Source of the DNA: Verrucomicrobiota bacterium
GTDB lineage: Bacteria > Verrucomicrobiota > Verrucomicrobiia > Limisphaerales > UBA1100
Direction: 5' to 3'
NCBI GenBank assembly: GCA_030747505.1
Contig: JASLKQ010000032.1
Location: forward strand, 1 to 33,729
Length of the DNA: 33,729 nucleotides
The position numbers and the translations under genes are program-made. The notes under the pieces are model-generated. The model was given only the letters and a program-made list of their open reading frames with translations. It did no database searches and was not told where the DNA came from. Shown here one piece after another: positions 7,086 through 14,801 of this stretch; position 1 is the first letter of the stretch; the number at the start of each line of letters is the position of its first letter.

Positions 7086-7090
7086 TTTTT
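7003..7090 (+). repeat. 88-bp direct repeat, right copy (attR-like)
   Basis: Exact copy of 4945-5032. It ends in five T shared with the left copy; the sixth T here (7091) is C at 5033. Confidence 0.93.
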
Positions 7091-7147
7091 TCTCCCATTA
7101 TTGAGAAGGTTTGCTTTAGCTCATTAATTTAGCGTAGCTTCACGCGC

Positions 7148-7525
7148 GTGAGTGAAGAGACTGAAGAACTCAAGAAGATCAGGGCCGAATTACAATGGCT
7201 CACGTGGGGGCTCGTTAAAATCCCCCTCATAGGGCTGGTCATCTTTCTGGTATTCCAAGTTTTAACTGGAGGCTCAGGAGCTCCTGAAGAACCCATCCCT
7301 GTAGGCCCTGCTACATCTCTGGATAAAGTATGCAGAGAAACTAATGACGGTCGACTGGCTGTGGAAGTAGGCCAACGCACCCTTTACATCGACACCCCCG
7401 CCAGCTACCAGAAACTGAGCCCTGAGGAGAAATGGAAACTTTGGGACAAAAACGGCGACGGCACCGCCACGACAGAGGAAATTGAAGCGGGCATCAGTGA
7501 ACTTCAGGCCTCTGAAAACGAGTAG
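7148..7525 (+). CDS. Small membrane protein with C-terminal EF-hand
   Basis: The 125-residue protein starts at GTG 7148. A short acidic N-terminus leads to ELQWLTWGLVKIPLI and one hydrophobic helix (about 20-40). An extracytoplasmic part follows and ends in DKNGDGTATTEEI, a complete EF-hand calcium loop (D-x-N-x-D-G-x-x-T-x-x-E). The N-terminal 15-residue motif recurs almost unchanged in the next gene (ELRWLSWGLVKIPLI), so the two are paralogues sharing the membrane anchor. It lies 57 bp after the right end of the tRNA-Leu element. No named family is recognised. A calcium-responsive membrane sensor is possible but inferred only from the EF-hand. Confidence 0.7.
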   Translation: MSEETEELKKIRAELQWLTWGLVKIPLIGLVIFLVFQVLTGGSGAPEEPIPVGPATSLDKVCRETNDGRLAVEVGQRTLYIDTPASYQKLSPEEKWKLWDKNGDGTATTEEIEAGISELQASENE

Positions 7526-7628
7526 CACTACCGACTCTTCTTCCCAATCTTAAGAAAGTCCCTGAGAACTTAATTGCAGGATGTGTTGTGTGGCCTTTTC
7601 CTGAGGCCTTTGCTATGGTGAAACCCTT

Positions 7629-7892
7629 ATGAGTATCAAGGGTTTTCTGGTAAAGGGAGACAACGACAAAGATGAGGGCGTTAGCCGGGAACAGGCCGAC
7701 AAGATAATCTGTGAGTTGAGATGGCTCTCTTGGGGGCTAGTGAAGATTCCCCTTATTGTGGGGGCATTAGTGGGTGCGTTCTTCCTTGTTACGTTTATTT
7801 CAATGAAACTCTCAGTCAGTAATGAACCGAAACAAACAGAAAAAGAAATGCAGAGTTTCCCGGCCGAAGAGAAAGAGGCGTCGGATCAATAA
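7629..7892 (+). CDS. Small single-pass membrane protein, paralogue of the preceding gene
   Basis: The 87-residue product has a charged N-terminus, then ELRWLSWGLVKIPLI leading into a long hydrophobic helix (about 33-58), and a polar acidic tail without an EF-hand. The anchor motif matches the gene at 7148 in 13 of 15 positions. It converges on the sprT-like gene, overlapping its 3' end by seven bases. Function unknown; the shared anchor suggests both proteins are held by, or act on, the same membrane partner. Confidence 0.6.
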   Translation: MSIKGFLVKGDNDKDEGVSREQADKIICELRWLSWGLVKIPLIVGALVGAFFLVTFISMKLSVSNEPKQTEKEMQSFPAEEKEASDQ

Positions 7893-8404
7893 GACCTGTC
7901 AAACTCCTTGAGATCTTGTTGGAGCGGACTCTGGCACTTTTTACAGAGATACAGTCCCCCCCGCTGAACCCGGTTATGGCGGATTGAGGTCAGCTCGTAG
8001 GCTGAGTCAGGGCATTCGCATCGATAGGCAAACCTTTTTAACCGACGGCTTGAAACAACCTTAAAACCATGGGTTCTTGTCGGTTCCACGCCAAAAGCAA
8101 GCATGACCGATTTCCATTCCATACCATGAGGCTTTATTTTTGGACCGAATTTGCGATAGGCAACCAAGTGAGCAAACTCATGCGGCACAGTTTGATGCAC
8201 AAACTCATGAGTATATTTCTCAAGCAGATCACGATTAAACCGAAGTCTGTTTTTCCTGTAGTTTGCCTGTCCGGCAGCCTGTCCTTTGAGGTCGTATGCT
8301 GTTTCAGGCTCCACCGATAGATTGAACAACTCTTCTGCTTTAACACGTAACTCCTTCAGCTTATCAGAAACAAGGCTTTCAACTTTACTAAAGGATTCGC
8401 CCAT
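7886..8404 (-). CDS. SprT-like zinc metalloprotein
   Basis: The 172-residue protein has the SprT-family layout. An N-terminal helical region with RFNRDLLEKY precedes the metal site HEFAH in TVPHEFAHLVAY (HExxH), followed by the third-ligand region KPHGMEWKSVMLAFG. A C-terminal zinc ribbon has YRCEC and YLCKKCQSPL. ATG at 8404 was chosen because it gives the usual family length; the frame continues upstream to an ATG at 8563, but that extension shows no family features. The family is related to the SPRTN/Spartan DNA-protein crosslink protease, but the role of bacterial SprT is poorly defined. Confidence 0.85.
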   Translation of the reverse strand: MGESFSKVESLVSDKLKELRVKAEELFNLSVEPETAYDLKGQAAGQANYRKNRLRFNRDLLEKYTHEFVHQTVPHEFAHLVAYRKFGPKIKPHGMEWKSVMLAFGVEPTRTHGFKVVSSRRLKRFAYRCECPDSAYELTSIRHNRVQRGGLYLCKKCQSPLQQDLKEFDRSY

Positions 8405-8686
8405 AGCCGATAGAATCAAAAATATTAGCCTGATGCTATTACATTTTCTTATAGAGATACCTTCGATGAGGTTAATGTTCCGGGAGATGCCAGATCGGCT
8501 GGTTACGGCTTCCATCCCACGGAACAAAAATTTCGAGCCTAGGCACTCAATAAAAGACTTCAAAGCAAAGTGCCACCCAGTGGCGGCGGTGATGATTCAA
8601 CTGGAGGCCCCGCTCAGGTTCCGGTGACCCGACTCAGGAACCCGGATCAAATTTATCTTGCACTTTCTTCAAACAAGAAGCACAGA

Positions 8687-8715
8687 AGCCGTGCCTGAAA
8701 CGGCTGGCTTTTTTT
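8687..8715 (+). terminator. Rho-independent terminator
   Basis: AGCCGT (8687-8692) pairs with ACGGCT (8700-8705) around a 7-nt loop, followed by ggc and seven T (8709-8715). It points away from the minus-strand sprT gene, so it implies a plus-strand transcript ending here. Confidence 0.65.
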
Positions 8716-8742
8716 GTAACCCGAGTGTTTCAGTTAAACGTC
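8715..8742 (+). promoter_or_regulatory. ECF-sigma-like promoter upstream of the thioredoxin/hydrolase gene
   Basis: TGTAAC (8715-8720) and CGTC (8739-8742) are separated by 18 bp, close to the TGTAAC-N17-CGAC and GGAAC-N17-CGTC layouts known for ECF sigma factors. A start site near 8750 would leave a leader of about 45 bases before ATG 8795. Confidence 0.4.
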
Positions 8743-8794
8743 TTATTAATAAGTACGGGAAAGATTAAATAAAACAGGTAAAAAAACGTTTGCT

Positions 8795-10666
8795 ATGAAA
8801 ACAATACTTACTGCCTTGATGATTCTGTTCAGCGCAAATCTGTATGCGAGCGATGACTGGTTAACAGACATTGAAAAGGCTCAAGAACAGGCTAAGGCCG
8901 AAAAGAAAATCGTTCTACTGTTGTTCACCGGATCCGATTGGTGCCCTCCCTGTAAAGCTTTGAAGAAAAACGTATTTGATACCGATAAATTCAAAACGTA
9001 CGCGAAGGAGAATCTGGTACTCGTGGAGCTCGATTTCCCCCGTGATAAAAATAAAATCACTAAGGAGCAGTCGGCTTACAATTGGTCCCAAGCCAAAAAA
9101 TTTGAGGTCAAGGGATATCCAACGGTTATTGCGCTGGACACAGACGGCAAGAGAATAACTAAAGGGTGGCAAGAGATACTCAAAGCGGTTAAATATGATC
9201 ATCGCAAAGGCCAAACTGGTGGAAAACCTGATGGTGAACAAGGTGGAAAACCAGTCGGCCCTCCAAATAAAGTCGACGGAAAAGGTGGTAAAAAACCAAA
9301 TAGAGAAGTTTTAAGAAAACCGGGAAGTAAGGGCGGGAGGAAACCTAGTGGCGAACAAGGCAAAAAACCTAGTGGCGGACAAGGCAAAAAACCTAGTGGC
9401 GGACAAGGCAAAAAACCTGATGGTGAACAAGGTAGAGAAAGGCTCAACTGGAAAGAGTTGCTCGGATTAACCGACGAACAGGCAAAAAAGTTCCACGCAG
9501 TCATGAAGAAGTTCCGCGAGGAACTCGAAAAGATTAATGCGGATAAGTCGTTGAATCCCGAGAAAAAGATGAAGGCCCGCGATTCGGCACGCAAACGAAG
9601 GAATGCAAAGCTGGCTCAAATCCTCACCGAAGAGCAAATGAAAAAGTTTAGGAAGATCTGGCGCGCAAACGCCCGTCCTGGCAATGCAGAAGGAGATGAC
9701 AGCTCAATCACTCCTCAACAAAGGGCAGCAATGGCTAAACTAATGCGTTGGTTCAGATCTCAAGTAAGACAAATTCTAAAATTGAATCTGTCAAAAGAGG
9801 ATAAAAACCAGAAAATTGCTAAACTCAAAAACATTTATCGTCAAAAGAGATCTCAAATCCTTTCTCCTGAGCAGGCGCGTGCTTGGGCGGCCAAAGACGG
9901 CGTAAGCGTCTCTGAGGGAGGCCAATCTGCTGAAGGCTCCGACTCAGGTCCCGATCCAACTGAAGTGCCAACCATTGGTAAACTTGGTGACGACCTGGCT
10001 AATAAAGCCAATTCGCTCAACCCCGAGTATCTGGTCTTCTCACCAAAACAAAAGCTCACGCAAGCAGTACCTCTGGTGATCTTTCTTCATGGCAGCGGAG
10101 TCATGGGAGATGACATCCAGAAAGTCAGAGGCCCGTCCGAGCAAGTGTGGAAAGGAATTGAGAAATACAAAAAAAGCCCCTGCATCGTTGTCGCTCCACA
10201 GGCAAGCAAGAAAGCGAGTGAGCCCAGAGGCTGGGTCCCCGAGCACCTGAATATCCTTCTGGACCATCTTAAAAAAACACTTAAGGTGGACGAAAAAAGA
10301 ATCTATCTCACGGGCAACAGTATGGGCGGATATGGTTCGTGGGCTTGGGGAGGACATAATCCCGAGAATTTTGCGGCCATTGCGCCTGTATCCGGAGGCC
10401 TCGGCGAACGCGGACCGAAAGATGTAACACCAGATTTGAACAAATGGGCGGCTAATCTGGCCAAAGTCCCAGTCTATGCATTTGCTGGAGGCAAAGACCG
10501 GGTGGTTTCTGCCGAAAGATCTGAACGAATGATAGCTGCAATTATAAAAGCGGGCGGTAAAGAGGCAAAAATTAAAATTTACCCCGACGAAGGCCATGGC
10601 GCCTCGCGTGTTGTTTTCGGTGGTTCCGATTTTTACCAGTGGATATTCTCTAAGAAACGGCGGTAA
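8795..10666 (+). CDS. Exported thioredoxin-like / repeat linker / alpha-beta hydrolase fusion
   Basis: The 623-residue protein has a signal peptide (1-18) and a thioredoxin-like domain (about 20-135) with redox motif WCPPC at 49-53 and the cis-Pro in KGYPT (106-110). A Gly/Lys/Pro-rich linker (about 140-213) is built on GKKPSGGQ repeats. A charged helical region (about 218-365) has LTDEQAKKF and LTEEQMKKF, repeats reminiscent of Spy/CpxP-type LTxxQ motifs. The C-terminal alpha/beta hydrolase (about 400-620) has an oxyanion-type LHGSG, the nucleophile Ser509 in GNSMGG, Asp568 in GGKDRVV and His601 in DEGHGAS. The last domain resembles predicted esterases/peptidases related to polyhydroxybutyrate depolymerase and feruloyl esterases. 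The combination suggests a periplasmic or surface enzyme. Substrate unknown. Confidence 0.85.
   Translation: MKTILTALMILFSANLYASDDWLTDIEKAQEQAKAEKKIVLLLFTGSDWCPPCKALKKNVFDTDKFKTYAKENLVLVELDFPRDKNKITKEQSAYNWSQAKKFEVKGYPTVIALDTDGKRITKGWQEILKAVKYDHRKGQTGGKPDGEQGGKPVGPPNKVDGKGGKKPNREVLRKPGSKGGRKPSGEQGKKPSGGQGKKPSGGQGKKPDGEQGRERLNWKELLGLTDEQAKKFHAVMKKFREELEKINADKSLNPEKKMKARDSARKRRNAKLAQILTEEQMKKFRKIWRANARPGNAEGDDSSITPQQRAAMAKLMRWFRSQVRQILKLNLSKEDKNQKIAKLKNIYRQKRSQILSPEQARAWAAKDGVSVSEGGQSAEGSDSGPDPTEVPTIGKLGDDLANKANSLNPEYLVFSPKQKLTQAVPLVIFLHGSGVMGDDIQKVRGPSEQVWKGIEKYKKSPCIVVAPQASKKASEPRGWVPEHLNILLDHLKKTLKVDEKRIYLTGNSMGGYGSWAWGGHNPENFAAIAPVSGGLGERGPKDVTPDLNKWAANLAKVPVYAFAGGKDRVVSAERSERMIAAIIKAGGKEAKIKIYPDEGHGASRVVFGGSDFYQWIFSKKRR
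9341..9436 (+). repeat. Four 24-bp tandem repeats inside the hydrolase gene
   Basis: Units begin at 9341, 9365, 9389 and 9413. Units 2 and 3 are identical; units 1 and 4 differ at a few bases. They encode the GKKPSGGQ linker and may vary in number between strains. Confidence 0.85.
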
Positions 10667-10712
10667 TCTTGAGGCAGAGAGAAAAACAGGCACAGAAACG
10701 CACAAAGCTCTT

Positions 10713-12023
10713 TCAACGCTTTTTCTTTCGCTCTTTAATCAATTTCTCCAGCTGAACCAAGCGAGGCTCAACCTCCAGCAGATAATCCGACCGCGCACGC
10801 CAGGCTTGCCCAATCTCATTCTGCAACTTCACAAAGGCCGGGTCAGTTTCCCTCAACCGCACATGCGCCTTTCTTCGCCCTTCCACCACGTCTTCATTGG
10901 AAACATTGAGTTGCGGATATGCCTTCTGCAAATCCTTCTCCAGTTTTTCGCGCTGAGCAACCAGTTCCCTAAATACTGTATCCTTTTTTATTGCCGTAAG
11001 GCGCACCCTCTCCAAAGCAGCACGATATTGACTGGCCGGAAGCTCCTTCAACCCTTTCACTTTATCTTCCAGATACTCCACCTCCCTGCGCTTGGATTTA
11101 TTGATGGCATTTACCGATTCTTTATAGGCTGAATTCTCCTTGCGCAGCTTGGTTCTCAGCTTGGCAACTGCTTTCTGACCCTCCTTGGAAGTCCGGTAGG
11201 CCGCCGGATACTTTGTCTTGGCCAATGCCTGCAACTCTTCATGACGTGCGACAACCGCACGGTACTTTGCATCAGTTTGGTACACCCGATCGATCGTGAC
11301 CATTTTCAAATCCTTCAATTCCTCCTCTGGAGCACGCTTTGACCAAGGCCTGGCTGATTGTCTTTTGAATAATGGTCGTCTTGCAGACTCCCAACCTTTC
11401 TTCGCCTTGGCATGCCAGATACCTACATTATCAAAAGCAGCACCGGATTGATCCACCTGAAAGGCAAAGTATTCCCTTTTCCGGTTCAGCATCGGGTGTT
11501 TACCCACCACAAAATGTTTCGCATCCAATCGCGCCAAAATTTCATCACCCACCACTTCCACCTGCATCGTGTACCACTTGCCTTTCTCAAACCGGAACGG
11601 ACACTCACCAAGGATTGTTGGGAAATACGGCACACTCTTGTCATCAGCTGTCTTGAGGCGAAACCGGTTGCGGCGAATGTGCACACCAAAATTGTAGTGC
11701 CCTCCTCCACCGCTCACCAAGCGGATCTCTTCAGCTCCACGAAACTGAAAATCGAAACGTATCACCACATCCTTATATTCGGGTTTCTTGATAAAGATGC
11801 GCTTATTCTCTCCGGGCAAATCATTACGCACTAGAATTCCATCACGAGCTTCCCACCACTCCAGAAAATGCCACGTATCCCTATCCTCACCTTCAGCAAA
11901 TGCTTCAGCCTTATAAACTGCAGTCGGATCTGCCAGAAGCGGTGGCAGATTCAAATCCAAAGCCCACGCAGACTGCATGGCTACCAGACTAATAACACCC
12001 AAAGGGAATCTCACGGGACTCAT
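10713..12023 (-). CDS. Exported LamG/DUF1080-like protein with C-terminal coiled coil
   Basis: The 436-residue protein starts with a signal peptide ending near SAWA-LD (about residue 21). Residues about 30-215 form a beta-rich domain with VIRFDFQFRG, GHYNFGVHIRR, FEKGKWYTMQVEVVGDEILARLD and FDNVGIWHA, the pattern of a concanavalin-like jelly roll of the DUF1080/LamG type. Residues about 225-436 are highly charged and helical (many Lys, Arg, Glu), consistent with coiled coil. DUF1080-type domains are common in PVC bacteria next to sulfatases and esterases and are thought to bind or cleave sugars. The gene is divergent from the double esterase and converges on the hydrolase fusion. Exact activity unknown. 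Confidence 0.7.
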   Translation of the reverse strand: MSPVRFPLGVISLVAMQSAWALDLNLPPLLADPTAVYKAEAFAEGEDRDTWHFLEWWEARDGILVRNDLPGENKRIFIKKPEYKDVVIRFDFQFRGAEEIRLVSGGGGHYNFGVHIRRNRFRLKTADDKSVPYFPTILGECPFRFEKGKWYTMQVEVVGDEILARLDAKHFVVGKHPMLNRKREYFAFQVDQSGAAFDNVGIWHAKAKKGWESARRPLFKRQSARPWSKRAPEEELKDLKMVTIDRVYQTDAKYRAVVARHEELQALAKTKYPAAYRTSKEGQKAVAKLRTKLRKENSAYKESVNAINKSKRREVEYLEDKVKGLKELPASQYRAALERVRLTAIKKDTVFRELVAQREKLEKDLQKAYPQLNVSNEDVVEGRRKAHVRLRETDPAFVKLQNEIGQAWRARSDYLLEVEPRLVQLEKLIKERKKKR

Positions 12024-12119
12024 TAAGGCAAATCAGTCTTATTTATGCCAGCCACAAAGGATTCGGTTGCAGCAATCCCCTACCCAAGGCATCCTCTTTT
12101 CCATCCAATGGAAATTCTC

Positions 12120-14000
12120 ATGATAAATCGAATAATGTTTATACGAACATTCTGTGCACTGCTTATTTTACTGGGGTCAGTTCGCGGCGAAACGGCTGAA
12201 ACCGCCAAAAAGAAGCTGCAGATCTTTATCCTTGCAGGCCAGTCGAACATGGTGGGCCACGCAAACCACCATACCATCGCAACCCTTTACCAATCGGATA
12301 ACGCCAGAGACAAGAGACTCCTTCAAATGGTGTTCAGGAACCGAAGCGGTCTATCCAAAAAAGTGCTAAACGAACAACTAAAGCGAACCAGAAGGATCGA
12401 TGAACTCACCGGCGGGATTTCAAACGAGAAAATCAAGGCGATGAGGGCTGGCCCTGAGAAAACGGCTTTGGAAACGGAGGTAAAGAAGCTCAAGGAGGAG
12501 TCTGAGGCTTACAAGAACAAGATCATTTCAGCGTTCGTCGTCTCCGATCAGGTTTACATCACGTCTATTGCAGACGGCAACCGGGCCTCCGGCCCTTTAA
12601 GTGTGGGTTATGGCGGCAACCGTGATAAAATCGGTCCTGAATTCGGATTCGGCCTCTCAATGGCTCAAAAAATGGATGCGCCCATCCTGATTATCAAGAC
12701 CTCCTGGGGAGGCAAGTCCCTGAATTATAATTTCAGGCCGCCTTCAGCCGGGCCTTACAAACTCAATGAAAAGGAAAAGGCCGCAAAGAACGCTGCAGAT
12801 ATTGGCAAGAACGCGAGCCTCAATTGGAGGATGATGAATGAGGCCGTCCACAAAGTGCTTAAGGACCTGAAAAAACATCACCCGGCCTATAATGCAAAAG
12901 TGGGCCATGACATGGCAGGTTTTGTCTGGTTCCAGGGCTTTAACGACCAGTTTTCCGATGAGTTCCGCAATAACTACCGAAATAACATGGTTCATTTTGT
13001 GAAGGACGTACGAAAAGAATACAAGGCACCCTCTATGCCCTTTGTAATTGGGGTACTGGGAACCAATATGACCAAGGAAGGCGTCGACAAGAACGCGGTC
13101 TCGGTGGCTCAACGTGAGGCAGCTGCTGCTCCTGAATTCAAGGGTAATGTTGTTTCGGTGGATAGCTACAAGGTTTATGATCTGGAAGCACGCAAGGTTT
13201 ATGATAGCGGTTGGCCAAAGCATTTTGCCGAATGGTGTGTTGTAGGCAGCGACCGACCTTATCATTACCTGGGTAGCGGCAAGTTTTTTGTTCGCCTGGG
13301 TGACGCCTTTGCCAACGCCATGATTGGCCTGATAGAGAACCCGAAAGGGTCAAATTCAGAAAAAATCGCCGTTAAGAATGGAGAAAAGATCGCCTTTTTA
13401 GGCGACTCCATTACTGCTGCAGGCAAAAGGCCCGGTGGCTACTGTCAATTGGTTTTAGCAGCACTAAAAGATCAAGGCATCGAAGCGAAGCCGGTATTTG
13501 CCGGAATTGGCGGACATAAATCCAACCAGATGCTGGCACGTCTGGAAAGGGATGTCCTTAGGCACAAACCTGACTGGATGACCCTAAGCTGTGGAGTCAA
13601 TGATGTGTGGCATGGCCAACGCGGAGTGGATTTGGAGTCCTACAAAAAGAACATCAGAGAGATTGTAGACAAGACGCAGGCCGCCGGAGTAAAGGTGATG
13701 CTACTCACCTCAACCATGATCAAGGAAGACCAGGGTAATGCCCTTAATCAAAAATTGATGGGTTACAACGAGTTCCTCAAGGCATTGGCAAAGGAGAAGA
13801 AATGTTTATTGGCTGACTTAAATGCCGATATGCAGGCTGCACTGAAAACCTTCCCGACGGATGCACCCAAGGGAAAGCAGTTGACCAGTGATGGAGTGCA
13901 CATGAACAAGGCCGGCAACATCATGATGGCAAGAGGTGTTGCCAGAGCTTTTGGACTCACAGACCAGCAACTGGATCAATCGGCAAAAAACTGGAAATAA
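12120..14000 (+). CDS. Double esterase: SASA acetylesterase domain plus SGNH/GDSL hydrolase domain
   Basis: ATG at 12120 gives a clean signal peptide (MINRIMFIRTFCALLILLGSVRG); in-frame ATGs at 12108 and 12045 are less likely. The N-terminal half begins FILAGQSNMVGH, block I of sialate O-acetylesterase-like (SASA/DUF303) carbohydrate esterases, with Ser42 as nucleophile; a charged helical insert follows. The C-terminal half is a second SGNH hydrolase with Ser430 in FLGDSIT, Gly/Asn in CGVND (Asn494) and the Asp591-x-x-His594 pair in DGVHMN. Both domains keep their catalytic residues, so the protein may remove two acyl groups or act on two positions of a polysaccharide. Its place beside the sulfatase cluster supports a role in glycan de-esterification. 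The start falls in the gap divergent from the DUF1080-like gene. Confidence 0.88.
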   Translation: MINRIMFIRTFCALLILLGSVRGETAETAKKKLQIFILAGQSNMVGHANHHTIATLYQSDNARDKRLLQMVFRNRSGLSKKVLNEQLKRTRRIDELTGGISNEKIKAMRAGPEKTALETEVKKLKEESEAYKNKIISAFVVSDQVYITSIADGNRASGPLSVGYGGNRDKIGPEFGFGLSMAQKMDAPILIIKTSWGGKSLNYNFRPPSAGPYKLNEKEKAAKNAADIGKNASLNWRMMNEAVHKVLKDLKKHHPAYNAKVGHDMAGFVWFQGFNDQFSDEFRNNYRNNMVHFVKDVRKEYKAPSMPFVIGVLGTNMTKEGVDKNAVSVAQREAAAAPEFKGNVVSVDSYKVYDLEARKVYDSGWPKHFAEWCVVGSDRPYHYLGSGKFFVRLGDAFANAMIGLIENPKGSNSEKIAVKNGEKIAFLGDSITAAGKRPGGYCQLVLAALKDQGIEAKPVFAGIGGHKSNQMLARLERDVLRHKPDWMTLSCGVNDVWHGQRGVDLESYKKNIREIVDKTQAAGVKVMLLTSTMIKEDQGNALNQKLMGYNEFLKALAKEKKCLLADLNADMQAALKTFPTDAPKGKQLTSDGVHMNKAGNIMMARGVARAFGLTDQQLDQSAKNWK

Positions 14001-14023
14001 TGTTCGTTGGGTTCGATTCCCAA
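14000..14023 (+). repeat. 24-bp T-arm-like direct repeat, left copy
   Basis: atgttcgttgggttcgattcccaa is not longer than its exact partner at 14911-14934. It contains TTGGG-TTCGATT-CCCAA, a 5-bp stem with a perfect tRNA T-loop sequence. Its first base is the last base of the esterase stop codon. Confidence 0.8.
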
Positions 14024-14225
14024 AACACATCCAACTCTTTTCTAGGTTATTCCAATTGGAATCTGTGGGTTCCTGGAATTCCTGTAATTGGGTTCAGGGG
14101 TGAATCCAGAGAATTAGTCGTGGAAACAACTGTGGAATCTGTATCGAGACATGTGAGATCTCCCGGGAGACTTGGGTCTCATCGGGATTGATGAATTACC
14201 TGAGATGATCGGGTGGAAATAAATA

Positions 14226-14243
14226 GCCGCTATTCGCTGCGGC
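14226..14243 (-). terminator. Possible terminator downstream of the membrane-protein gene
   Basis: On the minus strand GCCGC and GCGGC pair around an 8-nt loop and are followed by tatttattt. It lies 15 bp after the stop codon at 14259. Confidence 0.4.
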
Positions 14244-14258
14244 ATAGTGGGAACACGT

Positions 14259-14801
14259 TTATTCTCCTGATGATTTGTTATTACTCTTACCTAAGAGCTT
14301 CATAAGCCATACAACAGCCAAGGTTACAATAAGTAAAACTATGACAAGCATACCAATTACAAAAACCCCACGTACTCCCTCCAATCCTAGATGGTGACTT
14401 ATTACGGCAAAGAGAAAGAAAGCTGCCAATGAACCAAAAGCAAACAAGAATTGAACGCCTGGGGTTGGGAATTTTTTGAAAAACCAAACGAAAAAAAACG
14501 CTGCGAGGGTGGTAGCAATTCCCGCTACAAAAACTCCTGCTACATCTGTTCGGGATTCCGGAATGAGGAGAAAGGCTACTAAGGTAATGGCTGCAGATAT
14601 ACAGCCAGCGGCAAATATGATCTCTCCGAATTTTTTGAAGAAGCTAATTCACGTAGTTATCAAGTATCCATTGTCCAAATCAAGGTATTTACCCTCTCTC
14701 CACCCTGATTCAGAGAAGTTCAGAGGATCATCACTTCTATCCCAATGGTCTCCCCAATTCCCACGAGAAATACTGAGATTCGTTAAACCGAAAAATCCCA
14801 C
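14259..14801 (-). pseudogene. Small four-helix membrane protein interrupted by an in-frame TGA
   Basis: From GTG 14801 the frame reads a polar N-terminus rich in Trp and Asp (NWGDHWDRSDDPLNF, later GWREGKYLDLDNGYLITT) for 50 codons, then meets TGA at 14651-14649. The same frame continues without interruption for 129 codons, ISFFKKFGEIIFAAG and so on, to the stop at 14259. That second part has about four hydrophobic helices in two similar halves (VAGVFVAGI and VRGVFVIGM occupy matching places). It has no ATG or GTG; its only usual start, TTG 14447, would remove half the helices. One base change from TGG to TGA would explain the break. Recoding of UGA or start at a rare ATT codon are alternatives. 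Family not recognised. Confidence 0.5.

Larger units (their letters stand above)
4945..7090 (+). mobile_element. Small decayed integrated element at tRNA-Leu(CAA)
   Basis: About 2.06 kb lies between an intact tRNA-Leu and an 88-bp exact copy of it that lacks a matching 5' acceptor strand. This is the classic product of tyrosine-recombinase integration into a tRNA gene. Inside are an integrase-like N-terminal fragment next to the left end, a xenobiotic acetyltransferase, a truncated leucine-rich lipoprotein and a second small lipoprotein. Both inner ends carry the same 17-bp repeat 77-78 bp from the core, plus a hairpin each. No complete integrase is present, so the element is either a remnant or dependent on a recombinase supplied elsewhere. 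Confidence 0.75.
8405..8794. other. 390-bp interval: small ORF or RNA with terminator, then ECF-like promoter
   Basis: The left part is the upstream extension of the sprT frame. On the plus strand a 42-codon frame from GTG 8570 to TGA 8698 reads VPPSGGGDDSTGGPAQVPV and then a basic tail; its stop lies inside the loop of a terminator hairpin. GGTTCC (8617-8622) and GGAACC (8637-8642) can also pair. A short expressed gene, an RNA, or a remnant are all possible. No ribosome site is visible. Confidence 0.3.

Noticed and set aside
8570-8715. SRP (4.5S) RNA gene
   Set aside because: The invariant GGAAGGAAGCAG-type apical motif is absent.
12045-12119. Longer N-terminus for the double esterase
   Set aside because: The added 25 residues precede a complete signal peptide that starts at 12120.
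14000-14023. Integron attC core site (GTTRRRY fits GTTGGGT)
   Set aside because: No RYYYAAC partner box at a suitable distance, no long imperfect palindrome and no IntI; the tRNA T-arm reading explains the whole stem-loop better.
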